The notes: generated by a model from the sequence alone, not told the origin. DNA of 64,000 nucleotides from JALZUV01 sp964654855 (GCA_964654855.1 CAZZJS010000005.1:1-64000), one strand, 5' to 3'; counted from the stretch's first letter, positions 36,828 to 46,634 are shown. Made by a program: numbers and translations.

Positions 36828-36854
36828 CCCTGCCTGAGAAGGTGGGGTTTTTTT
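36828..36854 (+). terminator. Intrinsic terminator after the DUF2780 gene
   Basis: CCCTGCCT / AGGTGGGG stem of 8 bp (two G-T pairs) around a GAGA loop, followed by seven T. Confidence 0.8.
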
Positions 36855-36927
36855 GTGTTCATGGAATATATAACATTTATTAAATGTAAATTATATTAAT
36901 TACCCTTATATTTGTGTGCTAAAGCTT

Positions 36928-36956
36928 TTGACTTTGCCGTGAGCGCGCGATATAAG
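36928..36956 (+). promoter_or_regulatory. Promoter of fpr, apparently leaderless
   Basis: TTGACT (36928-36933), 17 nt, TATAAG (36951-36956). The start codon is at 36964, 7 nt after the -10 hexamer, where transcription would begin, and there is no ribosome-binding sequence. A leaderless mRNA is inferred. Confidence 0.65.
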
Positions 36957-36963
36957 CGGCGCT

Positions 36964-37767
36964 ATGACAGATGCAGCGCAAAAGAAACCCGCAAAAGCTA
37001 GCGGCCCGACTGAAGAAACCGTTCTTTCAGTGGAGCATTATACGGATGAGCTTTTCTCTTTCCGCCTTACCCGTCCGGAATCATTCCGTTTTCGTTCAGG
37101 CGAGTTTATTATGTTGGGGCTTCAAGTGAATGATAAGCCGTTGTTGCGCGCTTATTCGGTTGCCTCGCCTTCATGGGATGAAGAGTTAGAGTTTTTCTCC
37201 ATCAAAGTGCAAGATGGCCCGTTGACGCAACATTTACAGAAAATTGAAACAGGCGATACGGTGCTGCTAGGTCGCAAGCCTGTTGGTACGCTGGTGTTGG
37301 ATGCGCTGACCCCTGCGAAACGCCTTTATATGATTTCGACGGGTACTGGCTTTGCTCCTTTCGCTAGCCTGATTCGCGATCCTGAAACTTATGAGAAATT
37401 CGATGAAGTGATCGTCACGCATACCTGCCGTACTGTGGCCGAACTTGCCTATAGTAAAAAGACGGTGGAGGAGACCATTAATCACGAATTCCTCGGTGAA
37501 GTAGCGGCGCCAAAACTTAAATATTTTGATAGTGTTACGCGTGAAGATTATGAACGTACGGGTCGTATTACTACCTTGCTAGAGGATGATACGCTAACCA
37601 AACATTTCGGTTTTGAAAGCCTCAACCCCGAAACCGATCGCGTGATGATTTGCGGCTCAACCGCGATGCTAGAAGACACAAAAGCTATCTGCGAAGCCCG
37701 TGGATTCGTTGAGGGTGCCAATAACGCCCCTGCCGATTTCGTGATCGAACGCGCTTTTGTGGGTTAG
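36964..37767 (+). CDS. fpr: Ferredoxin/flavodoxin-NADP+ reductase
   Basis: A 267-residue FAD enzyme moving electrons between NADP(H) and ferredoxin or flavodoxin. FAD site RAYSVASPSWDEELEFFSIK, then GPLTQHL, NADP site STGTGFAPFASLIRDP, and VMICGSTAMLEDTKAI. The C-terminal FVIERAFVG is the form typical of bacterial Fpr of proteobacteria. It has its own promoter directly before the ATG. A GC-rich 160-nt gap follows before uvrB. Confidence 0.9.
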   Translation: MTDAAQKKPAKASGPTEETVLSVEHYTDELFSFRLTRPESFRFRSGEFIMLGLQVNDKPLLRAYSVASPSWDEELEFFSIKVQDGPLTQHLQKIETGDTVLLGRKPVGTLVLDALTPAKRLYMISTGTGFAPFASLIRDPETYEKFDEVIVTHTCRTVAELAYSKKTVEETINHEFLGEVAAPKLKYFDSVTREDYERTGRITTLLEDDTLTKHFGFESLNPETDRVMICGSTAMLEDTKAICEARGFVEGANNAPADFVIERAFVG

Positions 37768-37839
37768 AGGCTTAACTTTGCGCCCCGTGCGCGACATGCT
37801 GTCGCTCCGATGGCACGCCGCTTCGCGGGCTGATGGCTC

Positions 37840-37866
37840 GCGCAGCCTCCTTGCTGCGCTTCTTCA
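37840..37866 (+). terminator. Weak terminator-like hairpin after fpr
   Basis: GCGCAGC (37840-37846) pairs with GCTGCGC (37853-37859), loop CTCCTT, then TTCTTC rather than a full T run. It is in the GC-rich part (37768-37862) of the fpr-uvrB gap; no gene is visible in that gap. Confidence 0.4.
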
Positions 37867-37925
37867 GGATAAGAAAAAGTGAAAGCATTCTATTATTTTA
37901 ATAAGTTAGCCTCTATACTCTCTCC

Positions 37926-39917
37926 GTGAGTAAGAAGCTTTTCCAATTAGAATCTGACTATGAGCCGGCGGGCGATCAGCTTACGGCGATTCCTGAGCTT
38001 ACGCAAGGGTTGCAGGATGACAAGCGCAACCAAGTGCTGCTTGGGGTGACGGGTTCGGGCAAGACTTACACCATGGCGCAGGTGATTAATAACCTGCAGC
38101 GTCCCGCCATGATTATGGCGCATAATAAAACCCTCGCTGCACAGCTCTATCAGGAGATGAAACATTTCTTTCCCCATAATGCGGTGGAATATTTCGTATC
38201 CTATTACGATTATTACCAGCCCGAAGCTTATGTTGCCCGCACCGATACATTTATCGAAAAAGATTCCAGCATTAATGAGCAGATTGACCGTCTGCGCCAC
38301 TCGGCCACGCGTGCGCTATTGGAGCGTCGTGACGTGATTGTGATTGCGAGTGTCAGCTGTATTTACGGTATTGGTTCGGCGGAGAGCTATAGTCTGATGG
38401 TTAAACATATGAAGGCGGGGATGGAATATGATCAGCGCAAACTAATGAAATCACTCACCGAATTGCAATATGAGCGCCACGATTTAGACTTCCATCGTGG
38501 TACGTTCCGTGTGCGCGGCGATGTGCTCGATATTTTCCCCGCCCATATGGAAGATCAAGCGTGGCGCCTAAGTTTCTTCGGCGATGAGCTGGAAGAAATT
38601 CAAGCGTTTGATCCGCTCACCGGTGAAATTCATGGAAAGTTAGACCAAGTGGCTATCTATCCGAATTCGCATTATGTCATCCCGCGTCCGACGATTGAGC
38701 GTGCCATTGGCACCATTAAAGAGGAGTTGCAAGAGCGTCTTCCGCAATTTGAATCGCTAGGTAAATTGGTAGAAGCGCAACGCCTCGGTCAGCGCACTCA
38801 GTTTGATTTAGAGATGATTCAAGAGACCGGAGCTTGTAAAGGAATTGAAAATTATTCGCGTCACCTTTCAGGGCAGCTACCGGGCGAGCCACCACCTACC
38901 TTATTCTCCTATCTACCTGATGATGCGCTGCTCTTCATGGATGAAAGCCATGTATCTGTTCCGCAAATTGGCGGTATGTATAAGGGCGATAGATCGCGCA
39001 AAACTACGTTATCGGAGCATGGGTTCCGTTTGCCATCCTGCATGGATAACCGCCCGCTAAAGTTTGAAGAATGGGATACGACGCGTCCGCAAACGGTGTT
39101 CGTATCGGCCACTCCTGCGAAATGGGAACTTGAGCAATCGGGTGGTGAGTTTGTCGAACAAGTGATTCGCCCTACAGGTTTGCTTGACCCACCTTACGAG
39201 ATTAAGCCCGTTGCAGTGCAGGTGGATGATTTGATGGCTGAGGCGAAGGAAACTATCGCTAAAGGCTTCCGTGTGATGGTGACAACCCTAACTAAACGTA
39301 TGTCGGAAGAGCTGACGGAGTATCTAACCGAAGCGGGTAATAAGGTCGCTTATTTGCATTCTGACGTCGATACGCTCGATCGTATTGAAATTATCCGTCA
39401 ATTACGATTAGGTGAATTTGACATCCTTGTGGGTGTAAACTTGCTTCGTGAAGGGTTAGATATTCCTGAATGTGGGTTGATGGCGATTCTCGATGCGGAT
39501 AAAGAAGGGTTCCTACGTTCTGCCACTTCGCTTATCCAAACCATTGGTCGTGCAGCGCGTAACTCGGAAGCTCGGGTGATTCTTTATGCGGATAAAATCA
39601 CCAATTCCATGCAAATTGCGATGGATGAAACGGATCGTCGTCGTGCTAAGCAAATTGCCCATAATGAAAAACATGGTATTACACCAAAGACCGTGGTGAG
39701 CCGCATTTCAGATTCGATGAGCGATGATGTGAAAGCTAATACGAGCTGGAAACGTCCCAAGAATGCGGATGGTTCACCGGCGGAAACCTCAAGTGAAGAT
39801 AGTCAAGAATATCTCAAACATCTGCGCGATAAAATGCTCGAAGCTGCCAGTAATTTGGAATTTGAAGAAGCGGCGCGTATTCGTGATGAAATAGGGAAGT
39901 TGGAGAAGACAGCTTAG
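37926..39917 (+). CDS. uvrB: Excinuclease ABC subunit B, UvrB
   Basis: A 663-residue helicase-like damage verifier of nucleotide excision repair. Walker A GVTGSGKTYT near residue 40, the beta-hairpin region VSYYDYYQPEAYVARTDTFIEKD, DESH-type Walker B (LFMDESHVSVPQ), helicase motif VI QTIGRAARN, and the C-terminal UVR helix FEEAARIRDEI for UvrA/UvrC contact. The start is GTG; TATACT stands 6 nt before it and no ribosome-binding sequence is seen, so initiation may be leaderless. The gene ends 1 nt from convergent thiD. Confidence 0.97.
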   Translation: MSKKLFQLESDYEPAGDQLTAIPELTQGLQDDKRNQVLLGVTGSGKTYTMAQVINNLQRPAMIMAHNKTLAAQLYQEMKHFFPHNAVEYFVSYYDYYQPEAYVARTDTFIEKDSSINEQIDRLRHSATRALLERRDVIVIASVSCIYGIGSAESYSLMVKHMKAGMEYDQRKLMKSLTELQYERHDLDFHRGTFRVRGDVLDIFPAHMEDQAWRLSFFGDELEEIQAFDPLTGEIHGKLDQVAIYPNSHYVIPRPTIERAIGTIKEELQERLPQFESLGKLVEAQRLGQRTQFDLEMIQETGACKGIENYSRHLSGQLPGEPPPTLFSYLPDDALLFMDESHVSVPQIGGMYKGDRSRKTTLSEHGFRLPSCMDNRPLKFEEWDTTRPQTVFVSATPAKWELEQSGGEFVEQVIRPTGLLDPPYEIKPVAVQVDDLMAEAKETIAKGFRVMVTTLTKRMSEELTEYLTEAGNKVAYLHSDVDTLDRIEIIRQLRLGEFDILVGVNLLREGLDIPECGLMAILDADKEGFLRSATSLIQTIGRAARNSEARVILYADKITNSMQIAMDETDRRRAKQIAHNEKHGITPKTVVSRISDSMSDDVKANTSWKRPKNADGSPAETSSEDSQEYLKHLRDKMLEAASNLEFEEAARIRDEIGKLEKTA

Positions 39918-39918
39918 T

Positions 39919-40725
39919 CTAATCTTGCAGCGTCCAGCCATGGCCTAATGGGCCGTGACCCTTTCCAAGGTCCGGGGCGTGGTGGATGGCTTGTTTAACG
40001 TAATCTCGGCTAATTTTAATGGCCTCACTCAACGTTTCACCTAAAGCGATACGGGTGGCGATGGCGGAGGCGAGGGTACAGCCTGTGCCATGGGTGTTTT
40101 TACTGTCAATGCGTGGTGAGGTGAAGCGTTCGATATCACCTTGTTTGGTTACTAAAATATCGATGATGGTATCGCCTTTTAAATGCCCTCCCTTAACTAG
40201 AACAGCTTGGCATCTAGATTCTTCTATAATCTTCTTTCCGGCTTTTATCATACCCCCTTCACCTGAAATGAGGATATGAGCAAGTAACTCTGCTTCTGGA
40301 ATATTGGGAGTGATGAGCATAGCGAGTGGAAAAAGTTGATCTTTAAGTAATGAGAATGATCCTTTCTCAAGTAATAAATCGCCACTTGTCGAAACCATAA
40401 CAGGGTCGACAATCATAGGAATTGTCTTATATTTTTTGATCAAAGTAACGAGTGCTTCAATCATTTCAGCATTAGCAAGCATACCTGTTTTAATACAATC
40501 GGCACCGATGTCAGTGAGGACAGATTCGGCTTGTGCAAGCATGAATTCAGGTTTCACAGATTCGATAGACTCTACCCTTTCGGTATTTTGTGCCGTGAGG
40601 GCAGTAATGGCACAAGCGGCATAGCCGCCAAGTGCAGTAATGGTTTTAATATCAGCCTGAATTCCTGCTCCACCACTGCTATCACTGCCGGCAATCGTTA
40701 AAACTCGTCCGGCTTTTGAGCTCAT
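39919..40725 (-). CDS. thiD: Hydroxymethylpyrimidine (phosphate) kinase ThiD
   Basis: A 268-residue ribokinase-fold enzyme that phosphorylates HMP and HMP-P in thiamine synthesis. Family motifs: GSDSSGGAGIQADIKTI, the ITALTAQNT segment, DPVMVSTSGD, and the catalytic THGTGCTLASAIA. It overlaps glmM by 4 nt, so the two are translationally linked although the pathways differ. Confidence 0.94.
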   Translation of the reverse strand: MSSKAGRVLTIAGSDSSGGAGIQADIKTITALGGYAACAITALTAQNTERVESIESVKPEFMLAQAESVLTDIGADCIKTGMLANAEMIEALVTLIKKYKTIPMIVDPVMVSTSGDLLLEKGSFSLLKDQLFPLAMLITPNIPEAELLAHILISGEGGMIKAGKKIIEESRCQAVLVKGGHLKGDTIIDILVTKQGDIERFTSPRIDSKNTHGTGCTLASAIATRIALGETLSEAIKISRDYVKQAIHHAPDLGKGHGPLGHGWTLQD

Positions 40726-42083
40726 GCAGCACTCGAAATGTTATTTTCAATAATTTCAGCTAATTCTGCAGTTAGAGTATCAATTGTGTTTTGATCATCA
40801 CCTTCTGCCATAATTCGGATTAAAGGTTCAGTTCCTGATTTTCGAATAAATAAACGCCCATTCTTAGATAATGCTTTTTCTGTCTTTTTAATCGCATTGA
40901 TGACGGGTTTCTTTTCTAATGGATCAGCGCCAGAATATCGAACATTGCGTAAGATTTGCGGCAATGGAGTGAAGAGATTGAGTGCCTCGCTGGCTGGTTT
41001 TTGTTGACGCTGTATCACGGCAAGCACTTGTAATGCGCCAATGAGCCCATCTCCTGTTGTGGCATAATCACTCATGACGATATGGCCAGATTGTTCACCA
41101 CCGAGGTTAAAGTCACCTTCACGCATCTTCTGAACGACGTAACGATCACCGACATTAGTGCGGAATAAGGTGATGCCTTTTTTCTTAAAATATTGTTCTA
41201 GGCCGAGGTTAGACATTTGTGTGGTGACAACGGTATCATGTTTTAAAATACCCATTTTTTGCCATTCAGTGGCAATCATGGCGATGATTTGATCGCCATC
41301 AATAACTTCGCTTTTCTCATTACAAATGATTAAACGGTCAGCATCACCATCCAGCGCAATACCGATATCTGCACGCGTTTCGCGGATGAGTTTTTGCATA
41401 GCTTCAGGGTGGGTAGAGCCGCAATCTTTATTGACGTTAAAGCCGTTTGGCGAGACGCCCACTTTGACAATTTCTGCCCCTAATTCTTGCAATACGGTGG
41501 GGGCTACTTTGTAAGCTGCGCCATTGGCACAGTCGATGACTACACGTAAACCGCTTAAATCTAGATTAGTGGGGAAGGTGGCTTTAGCAAATTCAATGTA
41601 GCGGCCTGGGGCATCTTCGATACGCTTCGCGCGGCCAAGTGCACCTGGATCTGCTAATTGATTTTCAACATCATCTGCTTCCATCAAAGCTTCAATAGCA
41701 AGTTCTGCTTTATCGGATAGCTTAAAACCATCAGGGCCGAAGAGTTTTAGACCATTATCGTGGTAAGGGTTATGCGAAGCCGAGATCATGACACCTAGGT
41801 CCGCACGCATCGATTTAGTCAGCATAGCAACGGCAGGGGTTGGCATAGGGCCTACGAGAATTACATCCATTCCGGCAGCAAGGAAGCCCGCGGTGAGGGC
41901 ATTTTCTACCATATAACCAGAAAGGCGTGTATCTTTAGCAATCACGACGCGGTGGCGATGTTGTCCACGTGTGAAGTAATGGCCTGCAGCTTTGCCGAGG
42001 CGCAAAGCGATGCTTGCCTTCATAGGAAATTTATTGGCAGTACCGCGGATACCATCTGTGCCAAAGAATTTACGCTCACTCAT
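40722..42083 (-). CDS. glmM: Phosphoglucosamine mutase GlmM
   Basis: A 453-residue phosphohexomutase that converts glucosamine 6-phosphate to glucosamine 1-phosphate for UDP-GlcNAc. The phosphoserine loop ISASHNP is at about 100-106, the metal loop ALDGDADRLI in the middle, the sugar loop GGEQSGH and the phosphate loop RKSGTEPLIRIM at the end. It follows ftsH with a 4-nt overlap, the arrangement seen in many proteobacteria. Confidence 0.96.
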   Translation of the reverse strand: MSERKFFGTDGIRGTANKFPMKASIALRLGKAAGHYFTRGQHRHRVVIAKDTRLSGYMVENALTAGFLAAGMDVILVGPMPTPAVAMLTKSMRADLGVMISASHNPYHDNGLKLFGPDGFKLSDKAELAIEALMEADDVENQLADPGALGRAKRIEDAPGRYIEFAKATFPTNLDLSGLRVVIDCANGAAYKVAPTVLQELGAEIVKVGVSPNGFNVNKDCGSTHPEAMQKLIRETRADIGIALDGDADRLIICNEKSEVIDGDQIIAMIATEWQKMGILKHDTVVTTQMSNLGLEQYFKKKGITLFRTNVGDRYVVQKMREGDFNLGGEQSGHIVMSDYATTGDGLIGALQVLAVIQRQQKPASEALNLFTPLPQILRNVRYSGADPLEKKPVINAIKKTEKALSKNGRLFIRKSGTEPLIRIMAEGDDQNTIDTLTAELAEIIENNISSAA

Positions 42084-44029
42084 GATGCGTCATCTCCTTT
42101 ATTGTCATCTTTCTTTTTCTCAGCCTTCTTTTTTCGGCTTGAAGGGAGTGCAGAGCTAGCAACCGTGACTTTGGCTGATTCATCAATCTTGCGATCAATT
42201 TTGCCTTTTTCGAGTAATTCGTCAATTTCGTCACCGGTTAGCGTTTCATACTCTAAAAGTGCATTGGCGAGCAAATCGAGCTCTTTGCTATGTTTCTTGA
42301 GCAATTTTGTGGCGAGCTCGTAAGCTTCATCCAAAATGCGACGTACTTCTGAATCAATCAGCGCAGCTGTCTCTTCTGAATTGCCTTTGCTTTGGCCATA
42401 AGTCGCGCCAAGGAACGGTTCGCCTCCATCACTGGAACCATAATCCATAGGCCCTAATTTATCGGACATGCCCCATTGCGTGACCATAGCTTTGGCCATT
42501 TTCGTTGCTTGTTGGATATCTGATGAAGCACCTGAAGTGACTTGATCATAACCGAAGATTAATTCCTCCGCGACACGTCCACCCATAGCGACGGCTAAAT
42601 CTGCATGCATTTTCTCACGCGTGACGGAGAGCTTATCTGCTTCGGGTAATCGCATCACCATACCTAATGCACGTCCACGTGGAATGATGGTGGCTTTATG
42701 GATAGGGTCAGAGGCTTTCATCTTCACGCCGATAATCGCATGGCCTGCTTCGTGGAAGGCAGTGAGTTTCTTCTCATCATCAGACATGACCATGCTTTTG
42801 CGCTCGGCACCCATCATGACTTTATCTTTAGCGGCTTCCATTTCTTGCATGGTGACAACACGTTTGCCCCGACGAGCGGCGAGGAGAGCGGATTCGTTGA
42901 CCAAGTTCGCCAAGTCAGCACCGGAGAAGCCAGGCGTTCCACGTGCAATGATGCGTGCATCCACATCAGGAGCAGCAGGGACTTTCTTCAAATGCACTTC
43001 AAGAATTTTCGTACGACCTGCAATATCTGGATTCGGCACGACCACTTGGCGGTCAAAACGACCTGGGCGTAAAAGGGCAGGATCAAGCACATCAGGACGG
43101 TTAGTCGCGGCGATGAGGATCACGCCTTCATTGGCTTCGAATCCATCCATCTCCACAAGGAGTTGGTTTAGCGTTTGTTCGCGTTCATCATTACCGCCGC
43201 CCATACCTGCGCCACGGTGGCGACCAACGGCGTCAATCTCATCAATGAAGATGATACAAGGCGAGTTTTTCTTTCCTTGTTCGAACATGTCGCGCACACG
43301 GCTGGCACCGACACCGACAAACATTTCCACAAAGTCAGAACCGGAAATAGTGAAGAAGGGCACGCCTGCTTCGCCCGCAATCGCTTTGGCGAGAAGGGTT
43401 TTACCCGTTCCCGGAGGGCCAACTAGCAAACAACCTTTAGGGATTTTACCGCCGAGACGTTGGAACTTGCCGGGGTCTTTGAGGAAATCGACAATCTCTT
43501 CGAGCTCTTCTTTAGCTTCATCAATTCCTGCAACATCTTCGAAAGTGACTTTATTATTATCTTCGGTCAGCATACGCGCACGGGACTTACCAAAACCCAT
43601 GGCTCCGCCTTTTCCGCCACCGCCCTGCATTTGGCGCATGACGAAAATATAAACGGCGATAAGCAATAAAATAGGGAACCAAGAGAGTATAACGCTCCAG
43701 AAGCTATCCATGCCCGTAGAGGCAGGAAGCGCGTCGATCTTCACGCCTTTTTCGCGCAATTGCGGAATAAGGTCAGGATAGGTCGGCGCCTGCACGATAA
43801 ACTCGCTTCCATTGCCATAGCGCCCCGTAATGGTGGTGCCAGTATCAGGTGATTCTTTGATCGCTACTTCGCCCACTTGCCCTGCCTCGACCTGATTTAA
43901 GAAATCAGAAAAAGCGGTTTTTTGAATATTTGCATTTTGCATGCCTCCCTGAAACAGGTTAACCAAGATCATGACGACAACGCCGATGATGAGCCAGAGG
44001 GTCAGGTTTTTGGTGAAGTTATTATTCAT
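42080..44029 (-). CDS. ftsH: ATP-dependent zinc metalloprotease FtsH
   Basis: A 649-residue membrane-anchored AAA protease that degrades unfolded and regulatory proteins. Two membrane segments (about 9-24 and 108-128) flank a periplasmic domain; the AAA module has GPPGTGKT, FIDEIDAVG and the SRH region; the zinc site is H426-E427-A-G-H430. The C-terminus is a Lys/Asp-rich tail. AAGG precedes the ATG. A GCGTAT/ATACGC hairpin (44093-44109) lies in the gap from tilS. Confidence 0.97.
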   Translation of the reverse strand: MNNNFTKNLTLWLIIGVVVMILVNLFQGGMQNANIQKTAFSDFLNQVEAGQVGEVAIKESPDTGTTITGRYGNGSEFIVQAPTYPDLIPQLREKGVKIDALPASTGMDSFWSVILSWFPILLLIAVYIFVMRQMQGGGGKGGAMGFGKSRARMLTEDNNKVTFEDVAGIDEAKEELEEIVDFLKDPGKFQRLGGKIPKGCLLVGPPGTGKTLLAKAIAGEAGVPFFTISGSDFVEMFVGVGASRVRDMFEQGKKNSPCIIFIDEIDAVGRHRGAGMGGGNDEREQTLNQLLVEMDGFEANEGVILIAATNRPDVLDPALLRPGRFDRQVVVPNPDIAGRTKILEVHLKKVPAAPDVDARIIARGTPGFSGADLANLVNESALLAARRGKRVVTMQEMEAAKDKVMMGAERKSMVMSDDEKKLTAFHEAGHAIIGVKMKASDPIHKATIIPRGRALGMVMRLPEADKLSVTREKMHADLAVAMGGRVAEELIFGYDQVTSGASSDIQQATKMAKAMVTQWGMSDKLGPMDYGSSDGGEPFLGATYGQSKGNSEETAALIDSEVRRILDEAYELATKLLKKHSKELDLLANALLEYETLTGDEIDELLEKGKIDRKIDESAKVTVASSALPSSRKKKAEKKKDDNKGDDAS

Positions 44030-44162
44030 AAGCCCTTTGCATGATTGAATTTTTGCCGTGACCTACAGCGTCGTTCCAGTGCTCAAATCCGCGCGTATTA
44101 TCTATACGCTTACGGTTTTGCGCGCTTTGCTCGTTGTATCTCTTTGCATAAATACAATTCTG

Positions 44163-45200
44163 CTAAAGGCCTGAATTGAATATAGGTACAAACGGCGAGG
44201 GGACAAGGGGTTTCACCCTACTTGCGGCGGAATTTTGCTCAGGAGCGAAAGACAGTTGCTCATCTTTGATTTTGATAAAGCAGTGTCCGAGTGTAAATAT
44301 TTGATTTACCTCACTATTTATTTTATCAAGCGCGTGTAGCCGTTTAGCGTAGCGTGGTGGATATTCATCATTGCCGATATGGCGCAAAATATGGCCTAAC
44401 GTATAGGCAGCTTGATCTCTCTCAAGTTTCAAAAATGCAGCGAGAGGGCAATGTAAGTGTGATTCATTGGCGGTGATATGCTGATCGATAAATGCAGTAT
44501 GAGCCTGTTCAATTTCAAGCCGTTCGGTTGCCATTTTTTGCCCTAAAGCAAGTAGCTCAGCTTTTTGCTTTGGGTCTGCGTGCAGTGCTTTACGAATACG
44601 AATGCGTGCAAATTCTGTATTCTCATTGGAAGGATCGCTGACCCATTCAATATGCCGTTCTCCTAGCCAATCCTGTAATTCTTTACGGCTATGGCTGAGT
44701 AAGGGGCGCAGTAGCTGAATATTATTCTCGATTCGTTTTGCGGACATGCCAGAAAGGCCGATAGGACCAGCATTGCGGCTTTGTTGATAGGCGATTGTTT
44801 CGGCCTGATCATCTTCGGTATGGCCTAAGAGTAATATCTGGAATTCGTTTGCATGGCACCAGTCGGTCATTAACTGATATCGCGCGTTTCGAGCTTCCGC
44901 CTGTAAGTTTCCGGTTAGCTTGCAATGCTCCCATCTGAGCGTGTGATGAGGGGTATTGAGGGCTTTTACCCAGGTGCTAACCATTTTGGCTTCTTCTGCA
45001 GAATTATCGCGCAATTGGTGATCGATGGTGAGTGCAGTAATGTTGGCTTTAGGAAAACACTGATGGGTTAGATGCAATAAAGCTAAACTGTCAGAGCCAC
45101 CAGAGAGGGCAATGACGATTCTTTCAAGATTAGGGGTAAGTACGTTAAGCGCGTTTTGAAAACGTGTGTGAATATCCGTTTTTGTGCGGATCGCTAGCAT
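44163..45200 (-). CDS. tilS: tRNA(Ile)-lysidine synthase TilS
   Basis: A 345-residue ATP-pyrophosphatase that converts C34 of tRNA-Ile2 to lysidine so that it reads AUA. PP-loop SGGSDS at residues 33-38, LTIDHQLR, GHTEDDQAET and RPLLSHSRKEL are intact. The C-terminal substrate-binding extension seen in longer TilS proteins appears shortened. It overlaps the end of cpoB by 7 nt. Confidence 0.94.
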   Translation of the reverse strand: MLAIRTKTDIHTRFQNALNVLTPNLERIVIALSGGSDSLALLHLTHQCFPKANITALTIDHQLRDNSAEEAKMVSTWVKALNTPHHTLRWEHCKLTGNLQAEARNARYQLMTDWCHANEFQILLLGHTEDDQAETIAYQQSRNAGPIGLSGMSAKRIENNIQLLRPLLSHSRKELQDWLGERHIEWVSDPSNENTEFARIRIRKALHADPKQKAELLALGQKMATERLEIEQAHTAFIDQHITANESHLHCPLAAFLKLERDQAAYTLGHILRHIGNDEYPPRYAKRLHALDKINSEVNQIFTLGHCFIKIKDEQLSFAPEQNSAASRVKPLVPSPFVPIFNSGL

Positions 45201-46054
45201 CCTAGGCGGCTAATTTCGTTCGATACTTTTTCTTTCAGCGAACTAGAATTGCTGGAATATTTAGTATCGACTTGCTTTAGCACGACACAAGCTTCTTGAT
45301 CTTTTTGCGTAGCGGCAAGCGACATAGCGAGTTTTAGTAGGTTATCCCCTGCTTTAGGGCCATCTTCTAGTGATTGAAAACCTTGACGGAATGCATCAGC
45401 TGCTGGGGTATATTCGCGACGCACATAGAAAGTTTCGCCTAACCAATACCAAGCATTACCGATCAATGGATCGTTTGGATAGTCATGGGTAAAACGAGCA
45501 AAGGCTTTTTCTGCGCCTACATAATCGCTTTGGTTTAACAAGCGGAACGCGTTGTTATAAAGATCCCGTGGGGTTGCTGCCCCTTCACCGGGTAAGCGCA
45601 AAGCTTGTGGATCGGGTGAGGTTTCAAATCCCACGCCAGAAGCAGCTGGGATAGTAACGCTTCCCATTTCAGGCGCATTAGGTGCAGGTAATGCAGGTGG
45701 CGGACCTCCAGCAATTGGCATTGTGGGAGAGTTGGCTGCTTCTTCTGGAGTGTAAGGAGGAAGCGCCGGTGGTGCCGCATTAGGAATGGCACTTGGGATT
45801 GCACTGCCACCATTTCCATTTAGACGAAACTCAACATCTTCTTGAAAGCGCTGATGCGCTGCTTCCATCTGCCCTATTTTATGGCGAAGGCGTTCATTCT
45901 CTCCACGAATTTGACGAATTTGTTCTTCTAAGCGTGAAATTTCAGCACCCATTTGGCTGGCATTACCATAGCCTTGGCTCTGATAATCAACCTGTGCCCA
46001 AGCGGTACTGGCGAAAATAACAAGAAAACTAAAAGATAATATCTTCAACATCAT
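45194..46054 (-). CDS. cpoB: Tol-Pal coordinator CpoB (YbgF)
   Basis: A 286-residue periplasmic protein: signal peptide FSFLVIFASTAWA, coiled coil about 32-70 (EISRLEEQIRQIRGENERLR), a long Pro/Ala-rich linker about 80-155, and a C-terminal TPR module (TPRDLYNNAFRLLNQSDYVG; YWLGETFYVRREY). CpoB links peptidoglycan synthesis with outer-membrane constriction via Tol. Its start sits immediately after the pal terminator, so its ribosome site lies inside that hairpin. Confidence 0.9.
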   Translation of the reverse strand: MMLKILSFSFLVIFASTAWAQVDYQSQGYGNASQMGAEISRLEEQIRQIRGENERLRHKIGQMEAAHQRFQEDVEFRLNGNGGSAIPSAIPNAAPPALPPYTPEEAANSPTMPIAGGPPPALPAPNAPEMGSVTIPAASGVGFETSPDPQALRLPGEGAATPRDLYNNAFRLLNQSDYVGAEKAFARFTHDYPNDPLIGNAWYWLGETFYVRREYTPAADAFRQGFQSLEDGPKAGDNLLKLAMSLAATQKDQEACVVLKQVDTKYSSNSSSLKEKVSNEISRLGC

Positions 46055-46094
46055 ATAAAAACCCCGTGTAAGACATGAATTCTTACACGGGGTT
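46055..46094 (-). terminator. Strong hairpin between pal and cpoB, overlapping the cpoB ribosome site
   Basis: AACCCCGTGTAAGA (46060-46073) pairs perfectly with TCTTACACGGGGTT (46081-46094), 14 bp around a 7-nt loop; read on the minus strand a short T run follows. The only purine-rich stretch before the cpoB ATG, GGGG, is in the 3' arm of the stem. It therefore should both terminate after pal and hide the cpoB ribosome site. Confidence 0.75.
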
Positions 46095-46118
46095 AGTGTT
46101 AAAAGTCAATAGGTAGGG

Positions 46119-46634
46119 TTAGTTTGCAACTACCGTTACCGCACGACGATTTTGTGCCCAAGAAGAGCCACTATGTCCAAGAACGCTTGGGCGCTCTTTA
46201 CCATAAGAGATCGTTGAAACACGTGTTGGCGAGATACCAAGACCCACGAGGTAGTTCTTCGCAGAGTTCGCACGACGCTCACCCAATGCCAAGTTATACT
46301 CACGTGTGCCGCGCTCATCAGCGTGACCTTCGATGATGACATTCACATCGCTATATTTACGCAACCATGAAGCTTGACGCTCTAACGTTGCTTGCGCTTC
46401 GCCATTGATAACAGAGCTATCTGTTCCAAATAGAACACGATCACCTACGTTAGCTTCTAGATCAGCTTGTGTGCCCGGTGCAACTGAGCCGTCATTGCCT
46501 AGACCAAATTCACCAGATTCATAACCAGTGCCGCCGTTACCATCAGCAGTACCACCTTCAGTAGGGACTGTTTCACATGCAGCGAGTAAAGAGAGTGCTG
46601 CTGCTGCAGCCAAAATTGTTTTTAAAGAACGCAT
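46119..46634 (-). CDS. pal: Peptidoglycan-associated lipoprotein Pal
   Basis: A 171-residue outer-membrane lipoprotein with lipobox LAAC (C20) after a short signal, a Gly-rich linker, and a C-terminal OmpA-like domain that binds peptidoglycan (IIEGHADERGTREYNLALGE, RANSAKNYL, ISYGKERP). It partners TolB. AAGG is 8 nt before the ATG. Follows tolB by about 80 nt. Confidence 0.96.
   Translation of the reverse strand: MRSLKTILAAAAALSLLAACETVPTEGGTADGNGGTGYESGEFGLGNDGSVAPGTQADLEANVGDRVLFGTDSSVINGEAQATLERQASWLRKYSDVNVIIEGHADERGTREYNLALGERRANSAKNYLVGLGISPTRVSTISYGKERPSVLGHSGSSWAQNRRAVTVVAN

Noticed and set aside
42621..43652. Long plus-strand open frame of 343 codons opposite ftsH
   Set aside because: It lies wholly antisense to the highly conserved ftsH and its translation is low-complexity Ser/Ala/Arg; it reflects codon bias of the real gene.
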